64,000 nt of DNA, taken from contig VDFB02321245.1 of NCBI GenBank assembly GCA_007258455.2, forward strand, positions 99,506 to 163,505, given 5' to 3'. Numbering within the stretch: the first letter of the stretch is position 1; each line of letters starts with the position of its first letter. Positions 37,859 to 48,305 of this stretch are shown here, in pieces. The notes beneath the pieces were generated by a model. It worked only from the letters and a program-made list of their open reading frames with translations. It ran no database searches and was not told where the DNA came from. Origin of the DNA: Sequoia sempervirens (Eukaryota > Streptophyta > Pinopsida > Cupressales > Cupressaceae). Both the position numbers and the translations under genes were made by a program.

Positions 37859-39515
37859 GGCTTCTGACCATGTCATTCTTAGCTTTTGAAAGTATGCTTG
37901 GCTTCCGGTTCTCCTTCCTTTTGTTGATTTCATCTTTGATGGGACTTTCAAGGACATCAACATACTTCTTTTCTTCATTTGATTTCTTCGATGATATAGA
38001 ACTTTGTCCTTCTTCATAGCCAATATCACTCCTATTGAATGTGGGCTTTTGAGATTTAATGATGTCATTCAAAATTTCCAAACTCTTCTCATTCTTCAAG
38101 TTTCTGTTTAGTTGAGCTATTGTCCTCGCCAATTCTTTTCTTAGGGAAATAGTCCCAAATTCCATCTTTTCGCAATGTTCTTCCTTTGTCTTTCAATTGG
38201 TATCTCATCTCCTCTTCAATCCTTTTTGCTTCTTCTACTTGCACTTTTAGATCTACTATCAACTTTTTTGAATCTTCAAGACTTTTGTTAATTTTTCTTT
38301 GGCTTCATTGTCTTCTTGAATTCGTAATCCTTGTCTCAAATTTCTTTTCTTGAGCTTCTCGATCTCTCTATAGGCATAATGCAGTTCCTTCTCAAGGTCC
38401 ACTTCTCCTTTGTCTTCACAATGCTCTTCTTCTAAGTCTTTCTCTTCATCTTTATCATCCGTTGCTTCCATCGTCATGACGAATATTTCTTCTCTATCAT
38501 TGTTTGAAATATCTTCGTCACTTTCCTCCAATGAGTTATTATCTTTCTTGGAATAAAGACTCTTCTTGTACTTCCGTAGATCCTTCTCCTTCTTTTCATG
38601 TTGACCTTGTTTGTAGTCCTCCTTTTGTTGATATCTTCTTCCTTTCCTCATGTAGTGATCCTCTTCATCATTGCTGCTTTCACTCTTACCCTGCAGACAC
38701 TTAGAAGCAAAATAACCATTTATACTACAATTAAAACATTTAAATGGTAACTTACCTTGATATTTTCCGGATACTTTCTTTAACTTTCTCATGAAATAAG
38801 TATCTTCTTCATCCGTTTCATTGCTTGAACTATTGCTTGGTTCATATACTTCACTCTTTTCCTTCCTTGACACTTTGAAGGCTGCCTCCGTTTTTGATGG
38901 CTTGTCTTCAATCCTCATTTTATAGGCAGTAAGAATCACATGCAACTCATCCTTTGTTAACTTGTCTAGATCTCTCATTTCTTCAATCATCGAAACTTTG
39001 GAATCAAATCTTAAAGGTAAAGACCTTAATACCCTTTGCACATTCACAACTTCTTCAACATTTTCACCAAGACCTCTGATTGTGTTCATGATTTCATCAA
39101 CACAGAGCAAATAGGAGGCTATGTTCTCTTCTTCTTTCATCTTAAGGCTTTCAAATTGTCTTTTGCTTGTTTAAAGCTTTGCCTACTTTACTTTGTCATC
39201 TCCTTCATAGATATTCTTCAACTTATCCCACATGTCCTTATCTGATTTGCAATGCATAACTTTTAAAAACTCCGATTTAGATAATCTACACAAAATCACT
39301 TTCTTGGATTTCGCATTGTTTTCACTTTCCCTTTTGTTTGCTTGATCTGTTGGGGGAGTCGTAGGGGCTATGTAGCCATTTACAACTGATTGCCAAATAT
39401 CACACCCTAGAGTATTCAAGGAGGTTTCCATCCTTATGCTCCAAAAGGCGTAATTTGTTTCATCAAACAATGGTGCCTTGTTTGATGGGAAACCATATCC
39501 TTCTTGCTCAACCAT
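37859..39515 (-). pseudogene. Copia-1 gag (DUF4219/UBN2-type) 5' part
   Basis: Minus strand from 39515: FDETNYAFWSIRMETSL (DUF4219-like), then the UBN2 region with FLKVMHCKSDKDMWDKLKNIYEG, then 39140-38259 with IMNTIRGLGENVEEV and VLRSLPLRFDSKVSMIEE. A zinc knuckle CFNCSINGYFASKC follows, in which the His of CX2CX4HX4C is Tyr, then a long Glu/Lys/Asp-rich coiled segment. The frame breaks near 39150-39180 and 38170-38260. It then runs into GU-3 after KAKNDMVRSP. Gag forms the virus-like particle core in the cytoplasm. The continuation is at 21186 and below. Confidence 0.85.
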
Positions 39516-39565
39516 ATATGCTCATTTAGATCTTCCTTCTGGTGGTTAAACCATCTCCGAAGGAA

Positions 39566-39580
39566 CCTATTTTGATACCA
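39566..39580 (-). promoter_or_regulatory. Copia-1 primer-binding site
   Basis: On the minus strand TGGTATCAAAATAGG lies two bases after the LTR end ...CTTCA. The first eight bases match the usual tRNA-iMet complement TGGTATCAGAGC; the rest has drifted. Confidence 0.65.
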
Positions 39581-39582
39581 AT

Positions 39583-40618
39583 TGAAGAGCACTCAATTAT
39601 ATTGAGGGTGGGGGAAGGGTGGCGAAGAGGCGAATCAGTATAATATTTTTTCAACCTTTAAACAACCATTGCAATAATGCTTAAAAACTTAATCATCCAT
39701 AGCAATAACACTCATGAAATATCTAGCATTGATGAACATAAGAACACATGATTTACGTGGAAACCCTTGCAGGAAAAAGCCACGGCAAAATATTGCTTAT
39801 ATAGATCTTCTTGTAGGGACCAACCTACTTCATTAACAAAGCTTCTTTCGTAAGCACCAACCCATAGGAGACAACAATCCCCTACAACTGCACACCAACC
39901 CAGCAAGAGACACCAATCTCTTTCAATCAGAGGCACCAACCTTTCGATCCCTTTAGGTAGAAGGCACCAACCTTCAAAAATACAATGTGTTGAAGGTTTG
40001 GGAACTTCTTGAATCTGCTCTAAAATGAATTCTCAAATCTGCTCATAACATCATTGAAATCTGCTTAAAACCTCCTTCAAAAATCTGCCATAAGTCTGCT
40101 CCAATGTCTCCCACAAATGAGCTCAAATAGCTCCCATAAACCTGCTAAAATACTTCTTACGAATCTGCTTGAATGACTTCTTATTTCTGCTCTTCACACA
40201 AACATTATTCCATAAAAATTGCTTGCTTTTAACTCTCTTTCAACCCTCTATTTATACTTGCTAAAGCACCTCTTCATCCAAAAGAGGCAACTCCTCCAAG
40301 GGGGTCAGCCATATCAGCAACAAATGATTTTTATTTATTTTATTTCACATACCCAATATGGGTGCTCATGTCAAGGGGGTTGTCCCTCTTTGGGAGGCCC
40401 AAATAAAATTATTTTATTTGTAATTAAATTACCCTCAACTTGAGGAGGGTCGTCCCAATCTTTATATAATATTATTTTGTATTTAAAGAAACTCTAAATG
40501 GGCACTAGACATGGGTTGGCCCATGTATACAATAAATCATTATTTTGCAAAATAACTAACTCCTCCTTGCTCAACAATATCTTGATAATAGTGCTATAAA
40601 TTTGGCACAATCTGACTT
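39583..40618 (-). repeat. Copia-1 5' LTR
   Basis: The plus-strand left edge TGAAGAGC is the LTR 3' end on the minus strand, next to the primer site. It aligns with 14983-15974. The right edge (GACTT at 40614-40618) abuts LTR-like sequence D. A minus-strand TATA region lies near 40250. Confidence 0.7.
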
Positions 40619-41840
40619 TATAATATCCCCCCCTATTCTGAGTTTTGTTTTTGTTTAAAATGCGTTTCTGATTTTTCTTTGGTTTCTTGCTAGGCAATGT
40701 AGGAAATGCAAATAATTGCAAAATAGAGAATTACTTAAGCAAAATGCATGAAACAAAGAACCCAATTTTATTATTGTTTCAGGAAATACATGAGTATCAT
40801 ACCTGGATGTCAAATGCATATATTGCATGTCTGAAAATTGTTTGGAGTTGGGAGTTTCGTATTGCCCTTTTTTAGAGTGTTTTTGGTGTTTTCTCCCACA
40901 CTATTTTTTGTAAGTCAGTTTCGGGCACCGAGGGAGCCAGTTGTCAATCTTTCTATTTCTAGCTGTGTCGGTGGGAGTAGTTGATATCAATATTTCAATG
41001 TTTAACTAGTCCAGTGCAATTATTTAAAATAATATTATGTTACTAAATTTAAATTAAATATTTGACTTACGTTATTTTATAAAGTTAGTGTATTAAGGGG
41101 ACCATGGGAGATATAAGCGAGAAATATAAAGTTAAAAAATAATAGCTTAAGTTGGGCGCCTAGGGAGACATAAGTGGGGGCATTATAACTTAAAATCAAA
41201 ATCATTTTAATTCCCTAGAGCGGGTCGTGGGGTTTTGAGAGGCTATAAATTGGCTTTTGGGGCTCTTTCTTTCTTTATGCTGGATGAAAATATGAAGTTT
41301 GTTCTTGTTCTTGGAGGAGTTCATTACTCTCAGGGGTTGTGAGGACAAAATCCCTTGCAAGCAGCATTCTCTATGCTGTTGAGACATACAGTCTGGAGAA
41401 TATTGTGGTGGTTTCATTCATAGATCATTGTTGGGCTTCACTGGTGTTCATTCCTTCTGTTCTTCAGTTGCTAGAGCTTCGTATTACAAAAATTATTCAT
41501 TGGGACGAACTGAAGGAGGTTTCTTAGAGGATTGTTGGTTGTGTTGATCCTATTTGCTGGTCGTACATCCTCAAGGTGGGCGTGTGAGTTTGCAGGTTGG
41601 GTTGCCTAGGGTTTGGGGCTGCTCATTGTTGGAATTGAGGTGCCTAGGATTGGTTAACACTCAACAATCTCGAGGGCAGCAGACATCATCTTACGAGGGT
41701 TTAATCAGTCATTTTTCCTACTTCTAGTTGCTGGTTTCTACTACAGCACCTTTACCAAGTGGCAAACATTTTCTAGGTATGTTAGTCCTAGATATGTAGT
41801 GATATTTCATGAACTGGGTTGTTATAATTGAGGAAATCTT
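40619..41840 (+). mobile_element. LTR-like stretch D (right end not found)
   Basis: The start TATAATATCCCCCCC with ATTCTG soon after resembles the LTR F start TGTAATGTCCCC...ATTCTG, allowing G to A changes. TATAAAT at 41244-41250 in GGCTATAAATTGG is a plausible LTR promoter. The right end near 41840 is a guess, since I could not find a duplicate of the flanking GACTT. Open frames here (for example 41339-41527) lack recognisable motifs. Confidence 0.35.
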
Positions 41841-42129
41841 GATATTTTGATTGTAATAGAAATCTGGAATTTTCAGCTAGTTGTATCTTTGAAAACAAAT
41901 GAATATTCTGAATATCTCTTAGCTGCAAGTTCTATTATTTCTGCACTTTATTTCTATTTAAAAGTATTCAAAAAAGATATCAAACACACAAAAAAATCAT
42001 TCATCAAAAAAAAAAAAAAAACAAGAGCAAACAGGGCAGCATATTACATAATCAGATTTGTCTCTGCCCTTCAAGAAAAAAAAGAAAAAGAAAAAGAATA
42101 ACCTTATTGAGCCTGATAAAACACCCTTA
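41841..42129. other. Non-coding stretch with an A-tract
   Basis: Contains a run of 16 A at about 42006-42021 and A-rich sequence near 42080-42100. Nothing else is recognised. Confidence 0.4.
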
Positions 42130-42324
42130 GATAGAACCTAAGTTGCTGGTTTTGGTACTAGTTAGGGTTCGTAGGTTCGGTTCATAGGTTTGGCTAAATT
42201 TTTTATAGAGGTTTGGGTTTGTTTTGGGTTCGTTAGTATAAAAACATGTAAAAATCAAAAATATATATAAAGTAGGATTAGAGTATCACATAACATCATA
42301 TAAACAACAAAACCACCATAAACT

Positions 42325-42671
42325 TGTAATGACCCCTTTCTAATGGAAACACTTAAACCTTAATCTTGCATTCAAATTGTTTCTCAAAGAGACATTAGAA
42401 ACATTAAAGATCAATAAATTTCAGTAATAACATCTAATGAGATCGAAGATTATATAATTATTTCATTCTTGTCAAAGGATTATTCATTTCCTCCCTATTA
42501 TCCACTCTGAATGATTCCTCTATAATATATTTCGTGTGTACATTAGATATTAATCATCTTTTGAGATTCCATAGATGGAATTCTATTATACCATTTTAAC
42601 AGCATATTGAATAAATGGAGTCATTATTTACAAGGCTGAATAATTGCTGCAAGCATCATTATTTGCACAAT

Positions 42672-42712
<41 letters not shown>

Positions 42713-43325
42713 TATCTAAATAAGTATATATCATCATTTCTAATTGACTTCAAAATACGTAGCACATGACCACATTTACCTTACTGTTATCGGATTGCAG
42801 AGATATGTCTGCTTTCTTCTTACTTTTCTCTCCTCCTTCAGCCAGCGATTGATTTTTAACTCAGATTGTATTCTTATTCTTATTCCCATCGATGCTTCTC
42901 TTCCCCCTATAAAACCCGATCTTATATCTTCTCCTTCTTTGGAGAAGGGATGCGATCCTTTGGAGAGACATACCTTTTTGATCGCTGCCTTTTAAGGGAT
43001 TATTAGTTAAAGTAAGTATCGCTGCCTGCCCAAAATAGGGTATTTGCTGCTTATGTTTCTAACTATGGATCTTGCTGCTGTTGACTAAATATATATTTTC
43101 TATTAAAGGTTTTTCTTTAAATATATTATTATTATTATTATATTGGTTTTCTTTCTTTTTTATCTCTTTTGTATGGTATTCAATATTTATTTTATATTAC
43201 CAATATTTACATTTATAATTATAATAATATTTCAAATGTAATTTCTTATATTTCTATTTTGATATTTATTGGATTTTGTTATTCGTATTTTAATGTTTCA
43301 TAATACGATTTCAGGGGACATGACA
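42325..43325. mobile_element. Solo LTR E
   Basis: A 1,001-bp unit, TGTAATGACCCC...GGGGACATGACA, flanked by a perfect AAACT duplication (42320-42324 and 43326-43330). The two ends are near mirror images over 12 bases (10/12). CTATAAAACCC near 42906 supports a plus orientation, but the AT-rich block next to the right end supports minus, so I leave the strand open. It contains a TA microsatellite and no coding sequence. Confidence 0.85.
42675..42710. repeat. (TA)n microsatellite
   Basis: About 17 to 18 TA repeats in an uninterrupted run inside solo LTR E. Confidence 0.95.
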
Positions 43326-45649
43326 AAACTTGAATTTCATTTAAAACATGCATGATAAATATTCATTGTTCTAACTTCAAGTTCAATATTAAAATAATAA
43401 TATCAAGGTCAATGCTTTTATCATCAAATGGATTTTCTAAATCATCAATATCATTGTCAACATTGACATTAGATGATGTAGGAAGACTAGATGAATCACA
43501 AGTAGTGCCAGTGGCACTGTCATTTGCACTAATATTGTGCTCATGCTAGCTATTGGACTCCTCATATGCAATGTGGTGGGAAGTGGAAGCATCCAAGTTA
43601 GTATGCTTTGGCTCTATATCCCACAACTTAGTCTCCCCTTCCTTGTAGTCATGTTGTTTGTGTGAAAGGAGACGAAAGTTGGAATGCACATATACTAAAT
43701 TCTTTGCTCTTTTTGAGAGCAATTTATTGCGCTTTACTGAGTGGATGAAAGAATATGTGCTCCAATTCCTCTCAAATGTAGATGAACTAGCAACCTATGA
43801 AGACAAATTAAACAATTAAAGTTATATATTATAAAAAATATAAAAAATTATAAATGAAAACTAAAATATGAAAATTTATTAAACTTGTGATAAAATTTTG
43901 ATTGCGAGGGGCTGCAGATGTTGGAAGTATTGGCCATGGAAGTACCACCAACTATGAGAATCCTTTAAGAACCTATTACGAAGAGCCTTAGTACCTTGAC
44001 CATTTGAGTGCACAAAATCAATGAATTCACTCGTGACTATACCTTGCAATTCAGGTTCAAGGAAGAGTCTAATGAATGTTGTCTTGTACCCTTCAACCAT
44101 TTCAAAATCTCTATATGGGGGAAGCCTTCCTGGCACAGAAAGAATTTGACTACTGTAGTATTTTGGAGACAATGCAAAGGCAAGAAGATGTAATGGAGTG
44201 GTCATTTTGTTCCATCTTTCTTCAACAATTGCATGCACTTGTTTGAAGAAAGTCTCTTTAGGGTCTTGCTCTTTCGCATTTATGGTGCACTTCATCTTCT
44301 CAATCGTTGAGTCAATGCCATCATATATCTCTCCAATGCATGGCTTGTCCATGTTAGTATAGCGAATCATACTCAAAATGGGCTCGGTGAAACTAAGGAG
44401 ATACTCCACACGATCCCACCATGAGTCATCTAATATCATCCACTTAATTTTTGTTGCCCTTTTAGTGTTGCTTTGCCTCCATATAGACCAATTTTGGCTA
44501 ATCACCATGCTAGAAAGTGCCTCTCTAACTTTCACAAGTCGTCTCAAGACGATTGTGTTAGAGGCAAAATGGGTCTCTGCAACCTATTACAAATTAAAAA
44601 AAACCACAACCAAATTATGAAAATGTAAATACTACTTCACTTACCTTCAATAGCTCCAATTTTGAAAATGATCTGAAAATTCCTTGAGAGATGTGGTGGT
44701 TGGTGATGAACATCTAGATGTCCTCATTTTTGTATACAATTCTTTGGTCCAATCAATTTTATTCCCAATCTTTTGTAGCATAAGATTGAGTGAGTGAACT
44801 GTTGTGACCATTTCACACATCGCCCCATTGCAAATGGGGACCCCCTTGTTTTCGCTTTTTGCCTCGGTGTTGCAGTTGCATGTCACTTGTCTTTTTACAA
44901 TGAGGTCATCATGTTGAGGGTTCTAAGTCAGTCAGTCTGCCGAGAGTCATCTGAGCCAAGTCAAGAATCCATGCTTGAATCAGCGCGTAAACGTCACCAT
45001 CGTGCTTAGAAGGCCTGGGAGGCGAAGATCGACTGTCGTTTCAGTCAAATCCGACACTTCCAAATTTTTAGGGTTTCTCACCCCGGGCCCCCTATTTTTT
45101 AGGACCTACTTTTTTGGCACTTTTGGGCAATTCTGGGATCCCTATTTTTTAGGGTCTATTTTTGGAAAGTTGCTATTTTTGGAAAATTTCTATTTTTGGA
45201 AAGTTTCTATTTTTAGAAGGGTCCCGAGTTCTGAAAACGCACTCAGAAGTTCAAAAAACTCAATAGATCTCTCAGAAAATCGAAATGAAAATTTTGAAAA
45301 AAAATTTCGAAAAATCTGGAAAATTCGTTCAAAAATGGTGAGAAATTCTGGAAAATTACAGAGAAATCTGGTAAAGAGCACTAAAGATGGTTGAAAATTT
45401 GACGAACCAGTCAAGAAATCCAAGCAATTCATGGAAAAATCTGAGAAACTCATCGGAAATCTGAGATAATGACTGAACATTCATGGAGAATCTGGAAATT
45501 CAGGAGAAATCTGGGCAAAACTGAACATCTATTCATGGAGAAAACTGAGACATTCGCCTAAGTATGGAAGACTTTCAGCTCACAGTCAATGGTGAAGCTT
45601 CAGCCAAGCAATCAATGGCACAAAATCTGAGCAATGGCCAACAAAGTAA

Positions 45650-46130
45650 TGAAGTCCGCCCTTGGAAATGTCTAAGTCAAATGAGCCAATGGCCAGACCA
45701 TCAGCCAAGTCCGCCCTTGAAAGAAGTCTGATGGCAAACAAATGCAACAAGAGGCAATGTCAAGGAACTTCCAAAGTCCGCCAAGGATGTGCCAAAGAGT
45801 CTTGAAGTCCGCCTTAGCATCAAGGTGCACATGCCAAAAGATGTTGAAGTCCGCCATCTTGAAGGAAGCACATCCTAGCATCATCCAAAGTCCGCCTTGC
45901 ACATCCTAAAGTCCTCTAAAGTCCGCCATCCACAAGAAAGGAGGTGCCAAAAGGTTCTAAAATCCGCCCAGCAGCAAAGGTGCATATCCTAAGGTCATTC
46001 AAAGTCCGCCCAGCTCATCCTTGACCCCTCTAAAGTCCGCCCTATGCTTAGAAGCTCGTCCAAAAGGTTAAGCAAGTCCGCCCTTGAAAGGTGGGACTTG
46101 GCTGAAGGTCAAGTAAAGTCCGCCTAGGCA
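45650..46130 (+). repeat. Cluster of AAGTCCGCC motifs in unit G
   Basis: The motif (or a one-base variant) occurs near 45653, 45708, 45774, 45807, 45847, 45888, 45919, 45960, 46003, 46032, 46074 and 46117, spaced about 30-65 bp. Looser copies lie near 46267, 46399 and 47612. The spacers are not obviously related, so it is motif repetition more than a tandem array. Confidence 0.8.
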
Positions 46131-48298
46131 TGTGAAGTGAAGGAAAATTGAAATTTTACTAAGTATTGATGCCTACCAAGAGAGAAAACTTCGAAATTTG
46201 GCTAAGTATGAGAGCTAAAAAGGAGGAAAATCCTTTCCAAAGGATAAGCAAATGCTAAAGAGTTAAAGAAATTCGCCCTAGAAAAGAGGGACGTCCAAGA
46301 TGCTCATCCCAAAGATTTAAGAAATGTCCACCATGCACTTGGAAGAAGCTAGCAAAGTATCCAAAGACATCCATAGTCTTCGTCCAAAATGTCAAGGAAG
46401 TCCGCCCAAGGTGATAGGATGATGATTTTTGGCTAAGTGTCAAGGCCAAATCCAAAGAAAAGTTCTAAAATTCACCTAAGTATAGAGGCTAATGGATGAG
46501 AAATGAAGACGTTGGCTAGACATCCGGACACTTTCGAGAGGATAAATGCCAAGATTGAAAGGACATGTGCTAAAGAACGTCAGGATATGGCGAAGAATGA
46601 AGCGGAATATGCCTAACACAATGAGGGAAAAAGAGGCAAAATTTGCCTAAGTATGGAAAATGCGAAGAAATTGTCAACTTTGGCTAAAAAGAAAAATGCA
46701 CGAGGTAAAAGGAAAGGAAGGATCGTCCTCGACCAAAGGATGAAGAATATGTCAGACATCAAGGAAAGTCGCCTAACAAAGTCATTCAGACGAGGATATT
46801 GCCTATAAAAATTCGACTGAGCAAGGAAATATTTGACTTTGGCATAGCAAAATAAGCTTAAAATCTCGATTCGGCAAAGAAAAATGAGGATCTGGCAATG
46901 AAATCTTTGACGGAATGGCTTGAATTTTGGTTTGGCTAGACAAAATTAAGGACGAAATCGGAAAATACACTCTCAGCCAAGAAAAACGGAAGAACAATCG
47001 AAATAGCCATGGGTCGAAGACGAACGGGTTGGAATAAATTAAAATATTTTAATATGCCTTGGACAAAATCAAATTCGCCAGACAATGTTTTGGAGGAAGA
47101 TAATTTGTGCCAGCCAGAGATAAAATCCGAAGGGCAAAATTAAATTCATCGTGACTTCAGGAGAGAGAGTGGTAAAAATTCAGGAGAGAGAAAATCTGAA
47201 TTTGTTTATTTTATTTCTTGCAGGTGGATGACGACGCGAGGCGAGTCTTCAAAGAAGAAGCAAAGGCATGGAATGGAGGGAAAAAGATGGCACCAGCATG
47301 AGAAAGTCTGACTTTTCCCAAGCTCAACATGTCCAAAACTTTTCCGACTTTGCTTGGAGAAGGTATTAGATCTGCTAAGTACAATAGCAAACATGATGCA
47401 AAGTCCGACCTAGACCAAGAAAAGAAATGTCAAAGTGTTGAGAAGGTTTGCCCAGCATAAAGATAAGATGGCGAAACCACTAGCAAATCCGACTTTTCTC
47501 AACTGAGAAATGGCACAAGCATGATAAAGTTCGACTTCTCCCTAGACATGTTTTTCCAAAGTGGCTTGAAGTCTGACTTAGGCCGAGAGAGAAAACGTCC
47601 AAGCTCATATGAAGTCCGCCCAAGGAGAGGACGAGAAAATTGGCTAGAGGAATTCACTAAGTGTTGGACGGAAATCAGGAAGGGTGAAGAAGAAAAAAAA
47701 GAGGAAGTGAATAAAATTCTTGTCCAGGGATGGAATTTGTCCTACATAGCACAAGCCAGATTCAGAATTGAAGGCAAATCCACAGGAAAAGTTCGTTCGA
47801 GCATGGTGTTGAATGATCCAGATGATGTTACAAAATGAACCTGAATAGCCAAAATTTGGCTAATTCTAGGAAATACTTCATAGAGGAAATTCCAATTTCC
47901 TCCATTGTGGCGAAAGCACAAAGGCATTCTTCTCCAAATTCTAGACACTTGAAAGGGAATCCAAGGTGAAAGCTAGGAAGGAACAAGCACAACGGATAGA
48001 GTCATCGGCAGGGAAAATATTCTAAGGCAAGTGCGTGGAAGGAAAACGAAGCAACCAAGGAAGACATCCAGCATGCTGAGGTGGCGCCTCCTCATCTTCC
48101 AACCAATCAAATTGTTCCAAATCAACATATAACAACTTTCTATTTTATTGTTGATTTATATTTAGCAAAAGGGACAAGTGTCCTCAAATGAAATTTTCTC
48201 ATTGGTCGAAAGTGACAAACCCTAATTAGGGTTTTATTTTGTAATCTCGGCCGTTGATTTGAAATCAATCTTGGCCATTGAATTGTAATTGGGGAGCC

Positions 48299-48305
48299 TA
48301 TAAAT
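48299..48305 (+). promoter_or_regulatory. TATA box of unit G
   Basis: TATAAAT preceded by GGGGAGCC and followed by GC-rich sequence, then about 0.78 kb to the unit end. Confidence 0.5.

Larger units (their letters stand above)
14983..40618 (-). mobile_element. Copia-1: old Ty1/copia element split by nested insertions
   Basis: Two related LTRs (about 14983-15974 and 39583-40618) face each other on the minus strand, with a primer site after the right one and gag-pol pieces between them in copia order: gag, zinc knuckles, protease, GAG-pre-integrase, integrase, RT, RNase H. Two insertions interrupt it. GU-3 (21187-37853) lies in gag, and solo LTR F (16861-18674) lies in RT. Reading across each insertion, the protein resumes where it stopped. 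The outer edges are approximate because the LTR start on the minus strand is not clearly TG and I found no clean target duplication. Confidence 0.8.

Noticed and set aside
40619..41840. Target duplication for LTR-like stretch D
   Set aside because: GACTT at the left edge recurs only at about 42748, inside LTR E, with no CA end beside it, so I did not use it to set the boundary.
44975..45394. 139-codon plus-strand ORF with Phe/Leu-rich repeats
   Set aside because: Low-complexity frame through GGAAAATTTCTATTTTTGG-like repeats inside unit G; no coding signal on either strand.
47521..47838. 105-codon ORF in unit G
   Set aside because: Lysine- and glutamate-rich frame from purine-rich sequence; no homologue and no motif.
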